A DNA stretch of 9,168 bases from NCBI GenBank assembly GCA_034178815.1, contig JAXFQS010000154.1, positions 1-9,168 of the forward strand, in the 5' to 3' direction. The notes beneath the pieces were generated by a model. The model was not told the DNA's origin and did no database searches. It saw only the letters and a program-made list of their open reading frames with translations. The position numbers were made by a program, and so were the translations under genes. The stretch is from JAXFQS01 sp034178815 (lineage in GTDB: Bacteria; Verrucomicrobiota; Kiritimatiellia; RFP12; DVOR01). This document shows, in pieces, positions 1-5,496 of this stretch. The first letter of the stretch is position 1; the number at the start of each line of letters is the position of its first letter.

Positions 1-504
1 CCGCTGGTGCGCTTCGCCCGCGAGCTGCGCCGACGGACGCTGGCCGAACTGGCCGAAATCGCCCGCGACCCCGAGTGGAAAAGCCGCGACCTCGTCGGCA
101 CCACGCTCACCATCCGAAGCCGCCGGCTCCGCCTCCAGACCGTTTGGAAAGACCCCCGCCGCATCAGTTGGTGGGCCCACGACTTCGCCTACCGCGGCGG
201 CGCCCACGGCACCACCCAAGTCGCCGCCGCAACCCTCGATCGACTCTCCGGAAAACCCCTCCGGCTCGACGACTTGCTCCCGCCTGAGCGCCGCCCCCAA
301 GCCCTCGAACGCGTCCGCCGCCAACTCCTCGAAAGCCTCCGCGACGGCTATACCTTACTAGAAGAGCCAACCCTCGCCGCCCCCGTCTACTGCACCTCCC
401 GCGCCCTCCACTTCGTCTACCCTCCCTGCACCGTCGCGCCCCACGCCGCCGGCATCCTCGACGCGGCAATCCCCCTCCCGAAAGCCCCCGAAAACCGCCC
501 CTAG
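1..504 (+). CDS. DUF3298/RsiV-like domain protein, C-terminal part
   Basis: The reading frame is already open at base 1 and ends with TAG at 502-504, so the start lies upstream of the window; the GTG at 7 is probably internal. About 167 residues are visible. They show the pattern of the DUF3298 domain found at the C-terminus of RsiV-type anti-sigma factors and related envelope proteins. A YRGGAHG motif is followed by a 'LDRLSGKPLRLDDLL' segment (the usual D-x-x-T/S-G-K-x-L-x-L-x-D-L-F/L pattern) and, near the end, an aromatic-rich strand and a V-A-P-H-A-A-G-I segment, then a final I-P-L strand. Proteins of this family are usually exported or membrane-anchored, but any signal or membrane segment would lie outside the window. 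No partner can be inferred from the neighbours; a promoter starts just after its stop, so it is not co-transcribed by necessity with the next gene. The family call rests on motif pattern only. Confidence 0.7.
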   Translation, partial: PLVRFARELRRRTLAELAEIARDPEWKSRDLVGTTLTIRSRRLRLQTVWKDPRRISWWAHDFAYRGGAHGTTQVAAATLDRLSGKPLRLDDLLPPERRPQALERVRRQLLESLRDGYTLLEEPTLAAPVYCTSRALHFVYPPCTVAPHAAGILDAAIPLPKAPENRP

Positions 505-514
505 GCGAAAACCT

Positions 515-543
515 TTGCCATCCGCCGCCAACTGTGCTACAAT
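515..543 (+). promoter_or_regulatory. Sigma-70-type promoter for the GH97 gene
   Basis: TTGCCA (515-520) and TACAAT (538-543) are separated by exactly 17 bases. A TG dinucleotide one base upstream of the -10 (535-536) makes it an extended -10 element. It lies directly after the stop of the upstream gene. Transcription would start near 549-551, leaving a leader of about 175-180 nt before the ATG at 729. Both hexamers match the consensus at five of six (TACAAT) and four of six (TTGCCA) positions, good for a sequence this GC-rich. Confidence 0.65.
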
Positions 544-548
544 GCCTC

Positions 549-716
549 AGGTTGGAACGGAAGTGACTCGGGCCGCCCACCTCGTGGACGGTCGCCACGG
601 CATCCTCCGGCGCAACGCCAAGGCGATTTCGCGCTTCGGACTGGCCCGCCGTCCGCCCCAAGGGCTGCCGCACGCAGACAGCAGAATCTCCTGTTCGAAA
701 CCGACAATTCTCACAA
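549..716 (+). promoter_or_regulatory. Structured 5' leader of the GH97 mRNA (possible cis-regulatory or small RNA)
   Basis: This non-coding stretch runs from the predicted transcription start to the ribosome binding site. Its two ends can pair into a closing helix: GGTT 550-553 with AACC 699-702, AAC 556-558 with GTT 693-695, and GGA 559-561 with TCC 689-691. Inside are two adjacent hairpins, GGCG-CAA-CGCC (609-619) and AAGGCG-ATTT-CGC(G)CTT (620-636). Two 6-bp pairings, CGGGCC 569-574 with GGCCCG 643-648 and GGACGG 586-591 with CCGTCC 649-654, cross each other, so they would form a pseudoknot or exclude one another. I recognise no known riboswitch, 6S, SRP or tmRNA signature. High GC content makes chance pairing common, so this is a candidate only. 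Confidence 0.35.
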
Positions 717-728
717 AAGGTCTCCTCT

Positions 729-2771
729 ATGTCAGCACCCTCAATCCGACGCCTCCTGTGCGCCGCAACCGCCCTCGCCGCGCTTGCCCTTCAGGCCGAA
801 GAGTTCTCAGCCGTCAGCCCCGACGGCCAGAACGAAATCCGCCTGAGCACCGAACCAGTCCTTTCCTACTCCGTCTACCGCAAAGGCCTCCAACGCGTAG
901 CGCCCACCCCCCTCGCACTCAAGATTCAGGGCCTGAACCTGCTCGGCGGCAAGGGCCTCAAAAGCCAACGCGTCGACAAAAAAAGCCGTACCGGCCGCGT
1001 CCAGATGCCCTTTTACAAAAAGGCCGCCTTTGACGACAACGGCAACGAAACCTGCGTCTCCTTCGGCTCCTGGGCCGTCCGCCTCCACGCCCGGAACGAT
1101 GGCGTCGCCTACCGCTTCGAAACCCGCCTCCGGGGCCCGGTTATAGTCGAGTCCGAGACCGCCTCCATCCAATTCCCAACCCCCGACACGCGCCTCTTCT
1201 ACGGCACCAACTGGGGTAGTTGGGGGGACGATGTCTTGCAGAACAGTTGGGAAGATATCTACAAGGACTGCCCCGTCTCCCAAATCCCCGCCGAACGGCT
1301 CGTCTACCTGCCCCTGCTCGTGAAATATGCCGATGGCGGCCTGATGGAGGTGGTCGAGTCCGACCTCGTTGACTACCCAGGCTGGAACCTCAAGCGCACC
1401 GCCGACTCCTCCGCCACGCTGACCCCCTTTATGGCCAACTTCCCCACAGCCGTGACCAACGCCAACTGGAAGGTCACGGATCGCCCCGCACGCTATGTGC
1501 GCATCACTTCCCGCGCCCCTTTCCTCGCCAAGACGAACGGCAGCCGCACCTTCCCCTGGCGCACCTTCATCCTCGCCGATAAGGAGGTCGATCTCGTTTC
1601 GGCGGATATCGTCGCGGCCCTCGCCAAGCCTTGCCAGATTGCGGATCTCTCCTGGATCAAGCCCGGAAAGGTGGCCTGGGACTGGTGGAACGACTGGAAC
1701 ATTTACGGGGCGCCGGCTAACTTCCGCCCGGTCGACTTCAAGGCCGGCTGCAACACCAAGACCTACGAATACTACATCGACTTCGCCGCTAAGCACGGGG
1801 TCGAATATGTGATTTTCGATGAGGGCTGGAGTGCCGAACTCAACATCTGGAAGTATAACCCCGAGGTCGATGTCCCTTACTTGGTGAAGTACGCCAATGA
1901 GCGCGGCGTGGGGATCATTTTGTGGTGCGCCTGGGGGCAACTTTACTACGGTGATGATATGGAGCGGGCGTTCAAGAAGTTCTCTGAAATGGGCGTCAAA
2001 GGCTTCAAGATTGATTTCCTCGATCGGGACGACCAGGTGGCCGAGCAGTTTATCGAGCGCGTGGCTCGCACGGCGGCGAAATACAAGCAGATTCTGCTCC
2101 TGCACGGCATGCACAAGCCGACCGGGCTCTCGCGCACCTGGCCGAACTTGCTCAACTACGAGGGTGTCCACGGGCTGGAGCAGGCCAAGTGGGAAGAAGA
2201 GAAGAAGGTGGACTTCCCCAAGAACGACCTCCGGGTCTTCTACACGCGTATGGTCGCCGGCCCGATGGACTATACGCCGGGGGCGATGCTGAACTACGCC
2301 CGCGGCCAGTTCAAGGTCGACGGGCACAAGCCGGGCTCGCAGGGAACGCGTGCGCACCAAATGGCGCTCATGTCGCTTTTCGAGGCTCCCGTGCAGATGC
2401 TCTGCGACACGCCGACGCACTACTTGCTCAACGCCGAATGCTTTGCCTTTATGGCCGCCGTCCCGACCGTTTGGGACGAACTCCGCCCGCTGCAGGGTGA
2501 ACTCGACCGGACGGCGGTGATTGCCCGTCGCAAGGGGGATGTCTGGTATCTTTCCGGCATCGCCTCTTGGCAGGGCGCGACCCTTGAGGTTGCCACCGAC
2601 TTCCTCGGCTCGGGGCAGTGGAAGGCGACCATTTTCGAGGACGGCCCGAACGCGACGCGCGACGGCACCGACTATGTCAAACGCGTTGCCACGCTCCGCG
2701 CGGGAGAGAAGGTCAAACTCCCGATGGCGCCCGGCGGCGGCTGGACGGCGCGGCTTGAACCGCTCCGCTAA
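729..2771 (+). CDS. Glycoside hydrolase family 97, secreted, retaining type
   Basis: A 680-residue exo-acting glycosidase of family GH97 (alpha-glucosidases and alpha-galactosidases). Residues 1-23 form a Sec signal (basic SIRRLL, Ala/Leu core, cleavage likely after LQA before EEF), so it acts in the periplasm or on the surface. A beta-rich N-terminal domain spans about 25-290, the catalytic barrel about 300-590, and a C-terminal beta domain the rest; length is normal for the family. Barrel landmarks are DWWNDWN (318-324), FDEGW (363-367), FKIDFLDRDDQ, and HGMHKPTG...NYEGVHGLE. D429 in IDF sits where retaining GH97 enzymes carry the nucleophile, and E484 lies 55 residues later, the same spacing as the nucleophile and acid/base recalled for Bacteroides BtGH97b (D415/E470). 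This favours a retaining enzyme, perhaps an alpha-galactosidase, over an inverting SusB type. Substrate is not determinable. A weak AAAGG site (716-720) precedes the ATG. It appears monocistronic: own promoter, own terminator. No SusC/SusD genes are visible. Confidence 0.93.
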   Translation: MSAPSIRRLLCAATALAALALQAEEFSAVSPDGQNEIRLSTEPVLSYSVYRKGLQRVAPTPLALKIQGLNLLGGKGLKSQRVDKKSRTGRVQMPFYKKAAFDDNGNETCVSFGSWAVRLHARNDGVAYRFETRLRGPVIVESETASIQFPTPDTRLFYGTNWGSWGDDVLQNSWEDIYKDCPVSQIPAERLVYLPLLVKYADGGLMEVVESDLVDYPGWNLKRTADSSATLTPFMANFPTAVTNANWKVTDRPARYVRITSRAPFLAKTNGSRTFPWRTFILADKEVDLVSADIVAALAKPCQIADLSWIKPGKVAWDWWNDWNIYGAPANFRPVDFKAGCNTKTYEYYIDFAAKHGVEYVIFDEGWSAELNIWKYNPEVDVPYLVKYANERGVGIILWCAWGQLYYGDDMERAFKKFSEMGVKGFKIDFLDRDDQVAEQFIERVARTAAKYKQILLLHGMHKPTGLSRTWPNLLNYEGVHGLEQAKWEEEKKVDFPKNDLRVFYTRMVAGPMDYTPGAMLNYARGQFKVDGHKPGSQGTRAHQMALMSLFEAPVQMLCDTPTHYLLNAECFAFMAAVPTVWDELRPLQGELDRTAVIARRKGDVWYLSGIASWQGATLEVATDFLGSGQWKATIFEDGPNATRDGTDYVKRVATLRAGEKVKLPMAPGGGWTARLEPLR

Positions 2772-2783
2772 CCGCTCTTCCAA

Positions 2784-2818
2784 GGCCGCCCGCGTCATCT
2801 CGCGGGCGGCCCTTTTTT
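2784..2818 (+). terminator. Intrinsic terminator of the GH97 gene
   Basis: An 11-bp perfect stem (GGCCGCCCGCG 2784-2794 with CGCGGGCGGCC 2801-2811), a six-base loop (TCATCT) and a tract of six T residues (2813-2818). It begins 13 bases after the GH97 stop codon. A textbook Rho-independent terminator, which ends this transcription unit and argues that the downstream oad operon needs its own promoter. Confidence 0.93.
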
Positions 2819-2996
2819 ATTGTCCCCGCGCCCCGCGATGCCAAGGCGGAAGCGTTCTGCGCTTGTCGGCCTTTTCGGGGGCTTTGATTGGCGCCGGCGG
2901 CGCGCAGCGGAAGAAGCCGTGAGGGGGCGCGGCGCGTGCAGGCGTGGGGCGGCAGATGACGGCATTTGGCTCGATACCGAAGACCGTGGGGGGCGT
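2819..2996. other. Gene-free GC-rich spacer with a diverged repeat fragment
   Basis: No open frame here has a ribosome site or recognisable protein. The only structure seen is a 19-base stretch at 2931-2949 (GGCGCGTGCAGGCGTGGGG) identical to the start of the first full 68-bp repeat at 2997-3015. It lies 66 bases upstream of it, so it may be a decayed outlying repeat copy; the sequence between (2950-2996) does not match the repeat consensus. Confidence 0.5.
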
Positions 2997-3235
2997 GGCG
3001 CGTGCAGGCGTGGGGGGCGCGGGTAGACACACGGGCGCCCCGTAAGGTGGTTGACTTCGACCGGGGCGCGTGGAGGAGTGGGGGGCGCGGGTGGATACAC
3101 GGACGCCCCGTAAGGTGGTTGACTTCGACCGCGGCGCGTGCAGGCGTGGGGGGCGCGGGTGGACACACGGGCGCCCCGTAAGATGGTTGACTTCGACCGG
3201 GGCGCGTGTAGGAGTGGGGGGCGTGGGTGGACACC
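2997..3235. repeat. 68-bp tandem repeat, three full copies plus half a copy
   Basis: Copies start at 2997, 3065, 3133 and 3201 (each begins GGCGCGTG); the last stops matching at about 3235. The period is exactly 68 bases: the common core GGTTGACTTCGACC recurs at 3049, 3117 and 3185. Copies differ by only a few substitutions. In copies 1 and 3, GCGCCCCG (3035-3042; 3171-3178) is a perfect inverted match to CGGGGCGC (3062-3069; 3198-3205), an 8-bp stem whose 19-base loop contains the smaller hairpin GTTG-ACTT-CGAC. Copy 2 has two mismatches in the outer stem. Since 68 is not a multiple of three, each copy shifts the reading frame, which argues against a protein repeat even though GC-rich open frames cross it on the minus strand. 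It lies between the GH97 terminator and the oad promoter. Function unknown. Confidence 0.9.
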
Positions 3236-3334
3236 TTGAGTGGCGGAAGGTGCCTAGGAGTGGCAGCAGGCGGTTGGCACGCCTGACCCGGAGGCATTGG
3301 CACAATCTTCCCTAGCGGAATGGCTGGTTTGAAC

Positions 3335-3363
3335 TTGCGCCGAGGGCGGGAATCCGATATACT
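3335..3363 (+). promoter_or_regulatory. Probable promoter of the oadGAB operon
   Basis: A TATACT -10 hexamer (3358-3363) lies 17 bases after TTGCGC (3335-3340). The -10 is good, the -35 weak (only TTG matches). A better-looking TTGAAC at 3329-3334 is 23 bases from the -10, too far. Transcription would start near 3370, giving a leader of about 30 nt. The position directly ahead of the first oad gene and after an upstream terminator supports it. Confidence 0.5.
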
Positions 3364-3400
3364 GAAGGGATTCATTCAAGAACCCCTCCGGAGGTGAACC

Positions 3401-3643
3401 GTGCAACCCGTCGTCTATGATGCGTCCCTGATTCTGCAGGGTGGATTGATTCTCTGCGCTGGCATGGGACTCGTGCTGACATTCCTCTTTCTGCTCATCG
3501 GCGTCATGAAACTCCAGGCCCTCGTCGTGCCCCGGTTCAACTACCTGATGCCCGAAGAGGCCCCCGCCAAGAAGCCCGTCAAGAAGGCCGCCGACGACCT
3601 CTCCGCCGTCGCCCTCGCAATCGCCGCCGCCCTGCGCCGCTAA
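3401..3643 (+). CDS. oadG: Oxaloacetate decarboxylase gamma subunit (OadG)
   Basis: An 80-residue single-span membrane protein starting with GTG; the strong site GGAGGTG (3390-3396) sits six bases upstream (GGAGG to GTG) and fixes the start. A transmembrane helix covers about residues 10-36 and carries the G-M-G-L-V segment typical of OadG (PF04277). A short hydrophilic, Lys/Pro/Ala-rich linker follows (EEAPAKKPVKK), then a C-terminal amphipathic segment (DDLSAVALAIAAALRR) resembling the family's usual C-terminal end. In known complexes OadG anchors the soluble alpha subunit to the beta membrane subunit and aids assembly. First gene of the classic gamma-alpha-beta order; 35 bases separate it from oadA. 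The small size and low sequence conservation of the family mean the neighbours contribute much to the call. Confidence 0.9.
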   Translation: MQPVVYDASLILQGGLILCAGMGLVLTFLFLLIGVMKLQALVVPRFNYLMPEEAPAKKPVKKAADDLSAVALAIAAALRR

Positions 3644-3678
3644 CCCCCTTTCACCCCCCAGAACCAAAAGAGACCACT

Positions 3679-5469
3679 ATGGCCAAGAAACAAGTCAAGT
3701 TCATGTGCACCGCCTTCCGCGACGGCTTCCAGTCCGTACTCGGCACGCGCGTCCTCCCCGATGATTTCTTCCCCGCCGTCGAAGCCGCCCGCGACGCCGG
3801 CATCACCTGGTTCGAGGCCGGCGGCGGCGCCATGTTCCAGTCCCCCGTCTTCTACCTCAACTACGATCCCTACAAGTTGATGGATCGCTTCCGCGAGACC
3901 TGCGGCCCCGATGCCAACCTCCAGACCCTCGCCCGCGGCGTCAACATCGTCGCCCTCGACTCCGCCTCCAGCGAGGTCATCAAACTCCATGCCCAGATGT
4001 TCAAGAAACACGGCATGACCACCATTCGCAACTTCGACGCCCTAAACGATGTCAACAACCTGATTTGGTCTGGCAAGTGCATCGTCGAGGCCGGTCTCAA
4101 GCACCAAGTCGTCGTCACCATGATGTCCCTCCCCCCCGGCGCCAAGGGGGCACACGACCCGGACTTCTACGAGATGATCCTCCGCCGCATCCTAGACGCC
4201 GGCATCCCCTACGACTCCGTCTGCTTCAAAGATGCGTCCGGTACCTCCACCCCCGCGACCGTCTATGAAACCATGCGCCGTGCCCGCAAAATGCTCCCCG
4301 AAGGCACCCACATCCAGTTCCACAGCCACGAAACCGCCGGCTGCTGCGTCCCCTGCTACCGCGCCGCGCTCGAAGGCGGAGCCGATGGCCTTGACCTCTC
4401 GCTCAGCCCCGTCTCCGGCGGCACCTGCCAGCCCGACCTGCTCACTATGTGGCACGCCCTGCGCGGCACCGACTACACCTTCGATGTCGACATCGAGAAG
4501 GTTCGCAAAGCCGAAGATGTCCTGCGCGACTGCCTCAAAGACTACGACATTCCCCCGGAAGCCATGAAGGTCAACCCCGAGATTCCCTTCTTCCCGCTTC
4601 CCGGCGGCGCCCTCACCGCCAATACCCAGATGCTTCGCGACAACGGCTTGATGGATCGCTACCCCGAAATTGTCGCCGCAATGGGCGAAACCGTTGCCAA
4701 AGGCGGCTACGGCACCTCCGTCACCCCCGTCTCCCAATTCTACTTCCAGCAGGCCTTCAACAATGTCATCCACGGCCCCTGGAAGAAGATTGCCCCAGGC
4801 TACGGCAAAATGGTTCTCGGCTACTTCGGCAAGACACCCGTCGCCCCCGATCCTGAAGTCGTCAAAATCGCCGCGGAGCAACTCAACCTCCAGCCCACAA
4901 CCGAGAAAGTCCTCGACATCAACGACAAGAATCCTGCCAAGTCCCTCGCCCACTGCCGCAAGATTCTCGAGGACAACAACCTCCCCGTCACCGACGAGAA
5001 CCTCTTCATCATCGCCGCTTGCGCCGACAAAGGCCTGCTCTTCCTCCAGGGCAAGGCCAAGGTCAACGGCGTGCGCAAACATACCGCCAAACCCGCCGCC
5101 CCCGCAGGCGGCAACGGCCCCTGCACCGTCACCATCAACGGCAAGGCCTATGCCGTTGAACTCAAGGACGGCAAGGCCGTTGTCGACGGCAAGAGTTACG
5201 ACTACACCATCGCCGAGGGTATCGCCAAAGCGGCCGCGCCCGTGCCCGCCGGCGCCGGCGAAGAGGTCAAATCTCCCATGCCTGGGCTCGTGCTGCGTCT
5301 GACCGCGTCGGTTGGCGACACGCTGAAGAAGGATGACGAAATCCTCGTGATGGAGGCGATGAAGATGGAGATGCCGGTCAAAGCCCCGCGCGACGGCAAG
5401 TTGCTCTCGATCAATGTCGCGGTTTCCGACAAGGTCAACTCCGGCGATGTGCTCGCGGTGATCGGCTAA
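3679..5469 (+). CDS. oadA: Oxaloacetate decarboxylase alpha subunit, biotin-containing carboxyltransferase
   Basis: A 596-residue soluble subunit that moves the carboxyl group of oxaloacetate to its own biotin, yielding pyruvate. Order of domains: HMGL-like TIM barrel (about 5-270), PYC_OADA conserved domain (about 285-460), a linker with a small beta segment and Ala/Pro stretch (about 465-525), and a biotinyl domain (about 525-596). Barrel residues expected for the metal and catalytic site are present: R14-D15 with Q18 (FRDGFQS), K184 (CFKDASG), H215 and H217 (FHSHETAG). The biotin acceptor is K562 in EAMKMEM. The N-terminal strand (FMCTAFRDGFQSVLGTR) differs from the common LRDAHQSLLATR form, so this is a divergent subgroup. 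The upstream AAAAGAGA is a weak ribosome site. Flanked by oadG and oadB in one operon. Homologous subunits occur in pyruvate carboxylase and methylmalonyl-CoA/glutaconyl-CoA decarboxylases, but the HMGL barrel plus OadB/OadG context points to oxaloacetate. Synonymous codon choice changes sharply near 5230. Confidence 0.94.
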   Translation: MAKKQVKFMCTAFRDGFQSVLGTRVLPDDFFPAVEAARDAGITWFEAGGGAMFQSPVFYLNYDPYKLMDRFRETCGPDANLQTLARGVNIVALDSASSEVIKLHAQMFKKHGMTTIRNFDALNDVNNLIWSGKCIVEAGLKHQVVVTMMSLPPGAKGAHDPDFYEMILRRILDAGIPYDSVCFKDASGTSTPATVYETMRRARKMLPEGTHIQFHSHETAGCCVPCYRAALEGGADGLDLSLSPVSGGTCQPDLLTMWHALRGTDYTFDVDIEKVRKAEDVLRDCLKDYDIPPEAMKVNPEIPFFPLPGGALTANTQMLRDNGLMDRYPEIVAAMGETVAKGGYGTSVTPVSQFYFQQAFNNVIHGPWKKIAPGYGKMVLGYFGKTPVAPDPEVVKIAAEQLNLQPTTEKVLDINDKNPAKSLAHCRKILEDNNLPVTDENLFIIAACADKGLLFLQGKAKVNGVRKHTAKPAAPAGGNGPCTVTINGKAYAVELKDGKAVVDGKSYDYTIAEGIAKAAAPVPAGAGEEVKSPMPGLVLRLTASVGDTLKKDDEILVMEAMKMEMPVKAPRDGKLLSINVAVSDKVNSGDVLAVIG

Positions 5470-5496
5470 AGGTTCGCACGAACGGAGAACCCAGTT

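Noticed and set aside
681..710. TGTTCGAAACC as the T-arm of a tRNA or tmRNA
   Set aside because: The flanking bases do not pair into a T stem, and no acceptor stem, anticodon arm or CCA end is found.
807..2798. A 663-codon open frame on the minus strand opposite the GH97 gene
   Set aside because: It mirrors the strong third-position C/G bias of the GH97 gene, has no ribosome site or recognisable domain, and the plus-strand gene is a clear family member.
3051..3192. TTGACT in each 68-bp repeat as a row of -35 promoter elements
   Set aside because: No AT-rich -10 hexamer lies 16-18 bases downstream in any copy.
2997..3235. The repeats as a CRISPR array or integron attC array
   Set aside because: Whole 68-bp units are near identical with no variable spacers, no cas or integrase genes are nearby, and the attC core motifs are missing.
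3274..3303. Two TTGGCAC heptamers (3274-3280, 3297-3303) resembling the -24 element of sigma-54 promoters
   Set aside because: Neither is followed at the proper spacing by the near-invariant GC of the -12 element (the second is followed by TTCCC where TTGCA is expected).
2713..3375. Overlapping minus-strand open frames of 123-220 codons through the 68-bp repeats, giving Pro/His/Arg-rich repeat proteins
   Set aside because: The 68-base period shifts frame with each copy, all three frames stay open only because the DNA is so GC-rich, and one frame runs through the terminator at 2784-2818.
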